Source of the DNA: Demequina mangrovi
GTDB taxonomy: Bacteria; Actinomycetota; Actinomycetes; Actinomycetales; Demequinaceae
Direction of reading: 5' to 3'
Length of the DNA stretch: 64,000 nucleotides
NCBI RefSeq assembly: GCF_000759715.1
Contig: NZ_BBLU01000001.1
Location: forward strand, 310,001 to 374,000
Below the pieces are notes generated by a model. The model saw only the letters and a list, made by a program, of their open reading frames with translations. It was not told where the DNA came from and searched no databases. A program made the translations under genes and the position numbers. Each line of letters starts with the position of its first letter. Within the stretch, counting starts at the first letter, position 1. Of the stretch, positions 56,654 to 64,000 are shown one piece after another.

Positions 56654-59311
56654 CTAGTGTCCGGCGGTGCGCCAGTCACCGCCCTTTCCGACGTTGACGT
56701 CGAGAGGGACGCTGAGGTCGCCTGCGGCGTGCATCTCCTCCCTGAGGATGGTCTCGACCGCCGCGCTCTCTCCGGGGGCTGTCTCGACCACGAGCTCATC
56801 ATGCACCTGAAGTACCTGGCGCGATGCCAGACCTTCGTCCTTGAGCCGGCGCTCCACGCCCAGCATCGCGCGCTTGATGAGGTCCGCCGCGGAGCCCTGG
56901 ATGGGGGCGTTGAGCGCGACCCGCTCCGCGATGTCGCGGCGCTGGCGGTTCGAGGAGGTGAGGTCGGGGATGTAGCGCCGGCGCCCGAAGATGGTCTCGG
57001 TGTAGCCGTCGCCCCTGGCCTTGTCGACCACCTCGCGGAGGTAGTCGCGCACGCCGCCGAAACGCGAGAAGTAGTCGTCCATGAGCGCCTGCGCGGCGCC
57101 GACGGGCAGACCCAGCTGGCGCGCGAGGCCGAACGAGGAGAGACCGTACGCGAGCCCGTAGGACATCGCCTTGACCTGCGAACGCATCTCCGACGTGACG
57201 TCCTCCGGGGCGACGCCGAACACGCGGCTGCCCACGAAGCGGTGCAGGTCCTCGCCGCGCTGGAAGGCCTCGATGAGCCCCGCGTCGCCCGAGAGGTGCG
57301 CCATGATCCGCATCTCGATCTGCGAGTAGTCGGCGGTGAGAAGCGTCTCGTAGCCGTCCCCCACCACGAAGGCCTCGCGGATGCGGTGACCCTCCGGCGT
57401 GCGGATCGGGATGTTCTGGAGGTTGGGGTCCTTCGAGCTGAGGCGTCCGGTGGCCGCGACCACCTGCGAGAACGTGGTGTGGATGCGCCCGTCGGGCTGC
57501 ACCGACTGCGCGAGCGTCTCGATGATCTGCGACAGCTTGGTGGCGTCGCGATGCGCGAGCAGCGCCGTGAGGAACGGGTGCGGCGACTTCTCGCTGAGGT
57601 CGTGCAACGACGAGGCGTCCGTGGAGTAGCCCGTCTTGATCTTCTTGGTCTTGGGCATGCCCAGGCGGTCGAAGAGCACCTCCTGGAGCTGCTTCGGGGA
57701 GCCCAGGTTGACGCGGTCGCCGCCGATCGAGGAGTAGGCCTCCTCGGCGGCGCGCTCCGCCCGCCCGCGCGCCTCGTCCGCGAGCGACCCGAGCTGCGCG
57801 GTGTCGACGGCCATGCCCGCGTGCTCCATGCGCGCGAGGACGCTCACGAGCGGGATCTCGAGCTCCGCGTAGAGGGAGGCCATGCCGCGCTCGTCGACCA
57901 TGGGGTCGAGCACCGCGGCGAGAGCGCGCACGTGCGCGGCGCGCTCCCCCGCCGACTCCGCGGGCGAGCCGCCGAGCCCCAGGTCCAGCTCGCCCGCCGC
58001 GGCGCCCGCGTCGAGCGAGAGGCCCAGGTGCCGCTGGAGGATCTGGTCGAGCTCGAAGCCCCGCTGATCCGGGTTCACCAGGAACGCGGCGATCTGCGTG
58101 TCCCCGACGATGCCGGAGAGGTCCCAGCCGCGCGCCTGGAGCGCATGCCAGGCGTCCTTCGCGCCGTGCAGCACCTTGCCCACCTCCGGATCCGCGAGCC
58201 AGGCGGCGAGCGCCTTCTCCTGATCCGGGCTCAGCGCGGTGAGGTCCACGGCCCACGCGGCGTCCGCGGCGTCCGTGACTCCGAGCGCCCAGGCATCCGC
58301 GTCGACGCCCGCGCGACCGTCGACGTGGACGGCGACCGGTCCGGCCATCGCGGTGATCGCCTCGACGGCGCCCTCGGTGCGCACCACGACGGCCGTGGCC
58401 TCCGCGGGCTGCTCCGCGGCCGCATCGTCCGCGAACGGCAGCAGCCGGTCGCGCAGCGTGCGGAACTCGAGCGCATCGCACACCTGGTGGATCGCGGCGG
58501 CGTCGGCCCCCGCGTACTCGAGGTCGGCCAGGGGCACCGCCACCTCGAGGTCGGTGAGCAGGTGGTTGAGCTCGCGGTTGAGGCGCACCTGGTCGAGGTG
58601 GTCGCGCAGGCTCTGGCCGGCCTTGCCCGGGACATCGTCCGCGCTCTCGAGGATGCCCGGCAGCCCGCCGTAGACGCCGATCCACTTCGCGGCCGTCTTG
58701 GGCCCGACCCCGGGCACGCCCGGCAGGTTGTCGCTGGTCTCGCCGACGAGCGCGGCCATGTCCGGGTACTGGTCGGGGCGCACCCCGTACTTCTCCTCGA
58801 CAGACGTCGGCGTGAAGTGCACGAGGTCGGAGACGCCCTTGCGCGGATAGAGCAGCGTGACGTCGTCGTTGACCAGCTGGATGGTGTCCCGGTCGCCAGA
58901 CACGACGAGCACGCGCAGACCCGCCTCGCGACCGAGCCTCGCATACGTGGCGAGCAGGTCGTCGGCCTCGTACCGCTCCTTGTCGACCGCCGTCACCCGC
59001 AGCGCGCCGAGCATCTCGCGGATGAGAGGCACCTGCGGCTCGAACTCCGGCGGCGTCGCGTCGCGCGTGCCCTTGTAGGACGGCAGACGCTCGGTGCGGA
59101 ACGTGCCGCCGGGAAGGTCGAAGGCGACCGCCACGTGCGTGGGCTGGTGGTCCTTCATCAGCGTCGCCAGCATGGTGCTGAAGCCGTACACGGCGTTGGT
59201 CGGCACACCGGTGGCGGTCGCGAAGTTCTCGACCGGAAGACCGAAGAACGCCCGGAAGGCCATCGAGAGGCCGTCGACGAGCAGAAGAGTTCCCTTGGTG
59301 GATTCGCTCAC
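56654..59311 (-). CDS. polA: DNA polymerase I
   Basis: 885 residues from GTG 59311. N-terminal 5' nuclease domain (LLLVDGLSMAFRAFFGL, VSGDRDTIQL), a middle 3'-5' exonuclease-like domain whose catalytic Asp/Glu motif is not recognisable (VAVHVDGRAGVDADAWAL), and the polymerase domain with TADYSQIEMRIMAHLS (motif A), RSQVKAMSYGLAYG (O helix) and QVHDELVVE (motif C). Proofreading is probably absent, as in other actinobacterial Pol I. It fills repair gaps and removes RNA primers. TAGGTT lies 7 nt upstream. Confidence 0.97.
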   Translation of the reverse strand: MSESTKGTLLLVDGLSMAFRAFFGLPVENFATATGVPTNAVYGFSTMLATLMKDHQPTHVAVAFDLPGGTFRTERLPSYKGTRDATPPEFEPQVPLIREMLGALRVTAVDKERYEADDLLATYARLGREAGLRVLVVSGDRDTIQLVNDDVTLLYPRKGVSDLVHFTPTSVEEKYGVRPDQYPDMAALVGETSDNLPGVPGVGPKTAAKWIGVYGGLPGILESADDVPGKAGQSLRDHLDQVRLNRELNHLLTDLEVAVPLADLEYAGADAAAIHQVCDALEFRTLRDRLLPFADDAAAEQPAEATAVVVRTEGAVEAITAMAGPVAVHVDGRAGVDADAWALGVTDAADAAWAVDLTALSPDQEKALAAWLADPEVGKVLHGAKDAWHALQARGWDLSGIVGDTQIAAFLVNPDQRGFELDQILQRHLGLSLDAGAAAGELDLGLGGSPAESAGERAAHVRALAAVLDPMVDERGMASLYAELEIPLVSVLARMEHAGMAVDTAQLGSLADEARGRAERAAEEAYSSIGGDRVNLGSPKQLQEVLFDRLGMPKTKKIKTGYSTDASSLHDLSEKSPHPFLTALLAHRDATKLSQIIETLAQSVQPDGRIHTTFSQVVAATGRLSSKDPNLQNIPIRTPEGHRIREAFVVGDGYETLLTADYSQIEMRIMAHLSGDAGLIEAFQRGEDLHRFVGSRVFGVAPEDVTSEMRSQVKAMSYGLAYGLSSFGLARQLGLPVGAAQALMDDYFSRFGGVRDYLREVVDKARGDGYTETIFGRRRYIPDLTSSNRQRRDIAERVALNAPIQGSAADLIKRAMLGVERRLKDEGLASRQVLQVHDELVVETAPGESAAVETILREEMHAAGDLSVPLDVNVGKGGDWRTAGH

Positions 59312-59318
59312 AGGTGCC

Positions 59319-59324
59319 AACCTA
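59319..59324 (-). promoter_or_regulatory. Leaderless -10 element of polA (TAGGTT)
   Basis: TAGGTT on the minus strand, 7 nt before GTG 59311, in the 19-bp divergent gap to the thioesterase gene. Confidence 0.55.
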
Positions 59325-59330
59325 TCTTCC

Positions 59331-59744
59331 ATGTCCGACGCCGAGACCTTCCCGCCGCCGCTGCCCGAGGACGGGCTGATCTCCCGGATGGGCATCTCCA
59401 TCCTGAGCATCACCCCCGACATCGCCGTCGGGACGATGCCGGTGCACGGGAACACGCAACCCTACGGCCTCCTCCATGGCGGAGCGTCCGCGGTGCTCGC
59501 CGAGTCGCTCGGGTCGCTCGCGGCGATGGCGCATGTGCTGACGATCGACCCCGAGGGCGTCGCGGTCGGGGTCGATCTCAGCATCACCCACGTGCGCAGC
59601 GCGCGCGAGGGGCTCGTGACGGGAACCGCCACGGCGCTCCACCTCGGCCGCTCCATGGCGTGCTACGAGATCGAGATCACGGACGAATCGGGCGCCAAGG
59701 TTGCAGTTTCGCGTCTTACCTGTGCGTTGAAAACACGCCGGTAA
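59331..59744 (+). CDS. Hotdog-fold thioesterase (PaaI/MenI-like)
   Basis: 137 residues. MPVHGNTQPYGLLHGGASAVLAE contains the HGG motif with the downstream Glu that PaaI/MenI-type acyl-CoA thioesterases use. Strands VAVGVDLSITHVRSAREG and VAVSRLTCAL complete the hotdog. DHNA-CoA or a general acyl-CoA is a possible substrate. The start is 19 bp from the divergent polA start, so the two promoters must overlap. Confidence 0.9.
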   Translation: MSDAETFPPPLPEDGLISRMGISILSITPDIAVGTMPVHGNTQPYGLLHGGASAVLAESLGSLAAMAHVLTIDPEGVAVGVDLSITHVRSAREGLVTGTATALHLGRSMACYEIEITDESGAKVAVSRLTCALKTRR

Positions 59745-59786
59745 CACGGCCGGTCTAAGGTGTGGGCCAACTCGGAGGGGAGAACG

Positions 59787-60851
59787 GTGTTCACCAGACC
59801 TGACAAGCGGCTGTACCGGGCCGCCGGCTTGCTGCTCATCGCAGCGGCCGCATTCATCATCGCGACGCTCTTGCTCGGCGGAGGTCCCGCCGATGCCGAG
59901 ACCGTCGAGCCCGTGGCAGCGGGCACGCCTACGGGCACCCTGATCATCCAGAACGTCATCAACGGCCTCGCCTTCGGCGTGCTCCTCGCGCTGGCGGCGG
60001 TGGGCCTGTCGCTGATCTTCGGCACCACGGGCCTCAGCAACTTCGCGCACGGAGAGCAGGTGACCTTCGGCGCGCTGCTGACCTTCTTCCTCAGCACCAA
60101 CGAGCAGGTCACCATCCCGCTCATCCCGGGCTCGTTCAGCATCGGGCTGCCGCTGTGGCTCGCCGCGATCATCGCGGTCATCGTCTCCGCCGGCACGGGC
60201 TGGCTCCAGGACAAGCTCCTGTGGAGCCCGCTGCGCAGGCGCCGGGTCGCCGTCCTCCAGCAGATGGTGGTCAGCATCGGTCTGTCGCTCGCGCTGCTCA
60301 ACCTGCTGCAGTGGTGGATGGGCGCGAGCCGCCACCGCCTCACCAACGCCTCCGGCGGCCGCATCACCTTCGGCGACTTCTACATCGGCACGCAGACGCT
60401 GATGTCCGTGATCATCGCGTCCATCGCGCTCGTCGCGGTCGCGCTGTTCCTGCTGAAGACCCGCCTGGGCCGCGCGACCCGCGCGATCTCGGACAACCCG
60501 GCCCTCGCCGCCGCCTCCGGCATCCGCGTGGACTCGATCATCCGCCTCGTGTGGGTGATGTCCGCGGCCCTCGCCGGCCTGGGCGGCATCCTGCTCGCGC
60601 TGTTCGACAACGGCGCGGGCTTCGACTCCGGCGCCCGCATCCTGCTGCTCATGTTCGCCGCCGTCACGCTCGGCGGCCTGGGCCAGGCCTTCGGCGCGCT
60701 CGTCGGCGCCATCGTCGTCGGTGTGGTCTCCGAGGTCTCGACCGTGGTCATCGCCCCCGACATGCGCTACGCGTCCGCGCTGGCGATCCTCATCATCGTC
60801 CTGCTCGTGAGACCGCAGGGCATCCTGGGTACGAAGGAGCGGGTGGGCTGA
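59787..60851 (+). CDS. livH: Branched-chain amino acid ABC transporter permease LivH
   Basis: 354 residues from GTG 59787 with a strong GGAGGGGAG upstream. One N-terminal helix and a short periplasmic-type stretch precede the standard LivH core (TLIIQNVINGLAFGVLLAL, GTTGLSNFAHGEQVT, ISDNPALAAASGI, LVRPQGILG). It is a channel subunit with LivM for import of Leu/Ile/Val or a related substrate such as urea. The N-terminal extension of about 45 residues is longer than usual. Confidence 0.94.
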   Translation: MFTRPDKRLYRAAGLLLIAAAAFIIATLLLGGGPADAETVEPVAAGTPTGTLIIQNVINGLAFGVLLALAAVGLSLIFGTTGLSNFAHGEQVTFGALLTFFLSTNEQVTIPLIPGSFSIGLPLWLAAIIAVIVSAGTGWLQDKLLWSPLRRRRVAVLQQMVVSIGLSLALLNLLQWWMGASRHRLTNASGGRITFGDFYIGTQTLMSVIIASIALVAVALFLLKTRLGRATRAISDNPALAAASGIRVDSIIRLVWVMSAALAGLGGILLALFDNGAGFDSGARILLLMFAAVTLGGLGQAFGALVGAIVVGVVSEVSTVVIAPDMRYASALAILIIVLLVRPQGILGTKERVG

Positions 60852-60852
60852 C

Positions 60853-61827
60853 ATGGACATCCTCATCAATGCGCTCGAGCAGATGTTCACGCCTGCGACC
60901 GCGGCGTTCGCGATCGCGGCCATCGGCCTGAACTTCCACTTCGGCCTCACCGGCCTGCTCAACATGGGCCAGGCGGGCTTCATGCTGCTCGGTATGTACG
61001 GCTACGCGATCTCCGTCCGCGAGGGGCTGCCCATGTGGGCCGCGCTGCTCGTCGCGATGGGCGCCGCGATCCTCTTCGGGCTCCTGCTCGGCTGGCCGAC
61101 CCTGAAGCTCCGCGGCGACTATCTCGCCATCGTCACCATCGCGGCCTCCGAGATCGTGAGGTACGTCGGCCGCTCGAACACGCTGGTCGACGTCACCGGC
61201 GGCTCGCTCGGCATCAAGGGCAAGGACTACAAGGGGCCGCTCGAGGGCCTCTCCCCGTTCGCCGACGAGCGCATCACCGTCGGCCCGTTCACCTATCACG
61301 GCTCGGCCTCCGACTCGTGGTGGCTGCGCGTGGTCGCGTGGACGCTCGTCGCGCTCCTGCTGCTCGCGTTCTGGCGCCTGTCGAACTCGCCCTGGGGCCG
61401 CGTGCTCAAGGGCATCCGCGAGGACGAGGACGCCGTGCGCTCGCTCGGCAAGAACGTCTACTGGTACAAGATGCAGGCGCTCATCATCGGTGGTGTCATC
61501 GGTGCCCTCGGAGGCGTCATCTGGGCGCATGGATCCGCGGTGGTCGCCGATGCGATGGGACGTCCCACGACGTTCTGGGTGTGGACCATCCTGCTGCTCG
61601 GCGGCGCCGCCACGGTCCTCGGACCCGTGGTCGGATCCGTGGTCTTCTGGGCCGCGCTGTCGCTCGTCAGGGCCGTCGCGAAGGCGTTCATCCCCGAGTC
61701 CATCCTGCCCTCCACCGCCATCGAGCCCTTCGGACTCATGCTGGTCGGCGTCGCGCTCATCGTGATCGTGGTGTTCAGACCGCAAGGAATCCTCGGCAAC
61801 AAGAAGGAGCTTGCGTTCCATGCCTGA
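60853..61827 (+). CDS. livM: Branched-chain amino acid ABC transporter permease LivM
   Basis: 324 residues, starting 1 bp after the livH stop. LNFHFGLTGLLNMGQAGFML, LRGDYLAIVTIAASEIVRY, GIREDEDAVRSLGKN and FRPQGILGNKK are LivM features. About nine membrane helices. Confidence 0.95.
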   Translation: MDILINALEQMFTPATAAFAIAAIGLNFHFGLTGLLNMGQAGFMLLGMYGYAISVREGLPMWAALLVAMGAAILFGLLLGWPTLKLRGDYLAIVTIAASEIVRYVGRSNTLVDVTGGSLGIKGKDYKGPLEGLSPFADERITVGPFTYHGSASDSWWLRVVAWTLVALLLLAFWRLSNSPWGRVLKGIREDEDAVRSLGKNVYWYKMQALIIGGVIGALGGVIWAHGSAVVADAMGRPTTFWVWTILLLGGAATVLGPVVGSVVFWAALSLVRAVAKAFIPESILPSTAIEPFGLMLVGVALIVIVVFRPQGILGNKKELAFHA

Positions 61828-62658
61828 CACCACTGTCCTGGACGGAGTCGCCCACGAGCCCGGCGTCGCCAAGCCGGACCCGATCCTCGTGGCCGACGGC
61901 ATCGTGCGCCGCTTCGGCGGCCTCACCGCGGTGAACGTCGACCACTTCGAGGTTCAGCGCAACACCATCACCGCGCTCATCGGCCCCAACGGCGCCGGAA
62001 AGTCGACGTTCTTCAACCTGCTGACGAGCTTCGACACGGCACAGGAGGGCGCCGGCACGTTCGACGGCATGCCGCTGCGCAAGGTCGCCCCTCACAAGGT
62101 GGCGCGCAAGGGCATGGTCCGCACGTTCCAGCTCACCAAGGCGCTCGAGGGCATGTCCGTCATGGAGAACATGCGTCTCGGCGCGCAGGAGCAGCCCGGG
62201 GAGTCCCTCCTCAAGGCGTTCGTGCCGCCGCTGTGGTCCAAGCGTGAGCAGGAGGTGACGGAGCAGGCGCACGAGCTCCTGCACCGCTTCAAGCTCTACG
62301 AGAAGCGCGACGACTCCGCCGGCTCGCTCTCCGGCGGCCAGCGCAAGCTCCTCGAGATGGCGCGCGCGCTCATGTCGAACCCCACGATGGTGATGCTCGA
62401 CGAGCCGATGGCGGGCGTCAACCCGGCGCTCACCGAGTCGCTGCTCGAGCACATCGTCGAGCTCAAGAACGAGGGCATGACCGTGCTCTTCGTCGAGCAC
62501 GACATGCACATGGTGCGCCGCATCTCCGACTGGGTCGCGGTGATGGCGCAGGGCCAGCTCATCGCGGAGGGCCCGGCGGGCACGGTCATGCAGAACAAGG
62601 CCGTGCAGGACGCCTACCTGGGCGAGCACCACGACACCGACCTCTCGGAGGACAACTG

Positions 62659-62659
<1 letters not shown>
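61820..62659 (+). CDS. livG: Branched-chain amino acid ABC transporter ATPase LivG
   Basis: 279 residues from ATG 61820, overlapping livM by 8 bp with AAGGAG upstream. Walker A GPNGAGKST, signature LSGGQRKLLEMARAL and Walker B MVMLDEPMAGV. The insert after Walker A (VRTFQLTKALEGMSVMENM) is typical of LivG. Confidence 0.96.
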
Positions 62660-63393
<734 letters not shown>

Positions 63394-63408
63394 CGCCCCG
63401 CAGCCTCG

Positions 63409-63441
63409 AAGGCCCGGCTCCCCTCGCGGGGGCCGGGCCTT
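63409..63441 (+). terminator. Terminator after livF
   Basis: AAGGCCCGGC pairs with GCCGGGCCTT, followed by TCGCTTG, 15 bp past the livF stop. Confidence 0.85.
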
Positions 63442-63471
63442 TCGCTTGCCCCCAGACCGCCCGTACGCGGT

Positions 63472-63542
63472 GCATCGTCCTGGCGGGACATGAGGGTCGT
63501 TTCCAGGCCGGATCCTGCTCTCATGTCCCGCCAGCGCGCACG
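63472..63542. repeat. Intergenic hairpin repeat, copy 1
   Basis: Begins GCATCGTCC and contains 15-bp arms CTGGCGGGACATGAG (63480-63494) and their complement at 63520-63534 around a 25-nt loop with GGCCGGATCCTGC. About 67 of 71 positions are identical to copy 2 at 63661-63731. It occupies part of the 418-bp gap between livF and livK. Confidence 0.9.
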
Positions 63543-63660
63543 GACGATACGGGGCGGTGCGTCGCGATGCGCGGAGGGGGCGGCGGTTCGCGCGTGAGCC
63601 GGACTCGGGCCAGGGGCGGGCTCAGACGGGGACCCGGTCTCGAGCGTGGGCTCGCGTGGC

Positions 63661-63731
63661 GCATCGTCCTGGCGGGACATGAGGGTCGTCTCCGGGCCGG
63701 ATCCTGCACCCATGTCCCGCCAGCGCGCACG
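63661..63731. repeat. Intergenic hairpin repeat, copy 2
   Basis: Direct repeat of 63472-63542 with about four changes, two in the right arm (CCCATG for CTCATG), so the perfect stem is 13 bp. It ends at CACGATGC, the near complement of its GCATCGTC start. The 119 bp between the copies hold no supported gene. Confidence 0.9.
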
Positions 63732-63753
63732 ATGCCCGTCGCCCGGGCACGCA

Positions 63754-63785
63754 GAAGGCCCCCGGGGCGAACCCCGGGGGCCTTC
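63754..63785. terminator. Terminator after livK
   Basis: A 14-bp perfect stem (GAAGGCCCCCGGGG) with a CGAA tetraloop, 26 bp past the livK stop on the minus strand. It can work in both directions. Confidence 0.85.
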
Positions 63786-63811
63786 CAGACCTAGGTCAGG
63801 TGGTCAGGCGA

Positions 63812-64000
63812 TCACTCGCCGGCCGACCACTCCACCTCGTCCACGCGCGAGATGTTGTTCTCGTCGTCGTACTCCCACACGCCGATGACCGCGGCGGTCG
63901 GGTCGTTCTCCTCGTTGAAGGGACCCGAGAGCGACAGCGCCTGGTAGTTGATGGTCTCACCCGCGAGGATGAGCTCCGAGCACTCGACCCAGCCGGAGCA
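63812..64000 (-). CDS. livK: Branched-chain amino acid ABC transporter substrate-binding protein, C-terminal end (5' end outside window)
   Basis: My translation of the minus strand gives 62 codons plus TGA: ...CSGWVECSELILAGETINYQ, ALSLSGPFNEENDPTAAVIG, VWEYDDENNISRVDEVEWSAGE. The pattern INYQALSLSGPFNEENDPT..IGVWEYD matches the C-terminal end of LivK-type binding proteins. The gene converges on livHMGF rather than heading the operon. Confidence is limited because only the tail is visible. Confidence 0.8.
   Translation of the reverse strand, partial: CSGWVECSELILAGETINYQALSLSGPFNEENDPTAAVIGVWEYDDENNISRVDEVEWSAGE

Noticed and set aside
63472-63731. Two palindromic repeats considered as a degenerate CRISPR array
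   Set aside because: Only two copies, with unequal arms and a 119-bp interval; no cas genes. They fit a dispersed hairpin element better.

Overview
The window is about 71% G+C by eye, densely packed, and uses many GTG starts. It carries actinobacterial markers (RbpA, WhiA, OpcA, RapZ/YvcK/WhiA downstream of UvrC, a PolA with a degenerate proofreading domain). Together these point to a chromosome of a high-GC actinobacterium, most likely Micrococcales (Demequinaceae or Cellulomonadaceae-like; inferred, not proven). No phage, plasmid or insertion sequence genes were seen. One tRNA gene, tRNA-Pro(GGG), is present. At least 15 genes have an xANNNT hexamer 6-7 nt before the start codon and no Shine-Dalgarno, so leaderless transcription looks common.

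Layout. 0-19 kb is an accessory-like mix: the 3' end of a DEAD-box RNA helicase gene, a membrane alpha/beta-hydrolase, an unusual zinc-ribbon SDR protein, a coiled-coil protein, a 2OG-Fe(II) oxygenase, an RlmG-like methyltransferase, tRNA-Pro, a flavin monooxygenase/SDR pair, two tandem membrane diguanylate cyclases, a pyroglutamyl-peptidase-like pseudoenzyme, a deaminase, an UMF1-type MFS protein and a hydrolase/GDPD/DUF1801 operon. 19.6-28.8 kb is a minus-strand conserved block: ctaB-xerD, parA-scpA-scpB-rluB, and aroH, tyrA-cmk-plsC-der with 4-bp overlaps. 28.9-31.7 kb is a three-gene polysaccharide synthase cluster (PgaC-like glycosyltransferase, PgaD-like two-helix protein, membrane protein with a split-barrel-like tail) lying between ctaB and tkt. 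31.9-37.4 kb is the pentose phosphate set tkt, zwf-opcA-pgl, with no tal or pgi between tkt and zwf. 37.5-46.8 kb holds a SelT/SelW-like gene, rbpA, secG, tpiA, pgk, gap, then uvrC-rapZ-yvcK-whiA. 46.8-59.3 kb holds uvrA, a YciI-like gene, a TerC/Alx family gene, uvrB, coaE, rpsA, pfkA and polA. 59.3-64 kb holds a hotdog thioesterase, the livHMGF branched-chain amino acid ABC operon and, convergent to it, the 3' end of a LivK-like binding-protein gene.

How the parts relate. Glycolysis (pfkA, tpiA, pgk, gap), the oxidative pentose phosphate branch (zwf, opcA, pgl, tkt) and nucleotide excision repair (uvrA, uvrB, uvrC, with polA for gap filling) are all represented. The processive glycosyltransferase with a PgaD-like partner and the two diguanylate cyclases could form a c-di-GMP-controlled exopolysaccharide circuit; this is inference. 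The strongest non-coding signals are a 19-bp perfect inverted repeat (about 35 bp with mismatches) bracketing a small membrane ORF at 19.2-19.6 kb, a family of related long hairpins in intergenic DNA at 34.1, 37.9, 63.5 and 63.7 kb, and an over-represented GCATCGTC(C) octamer.
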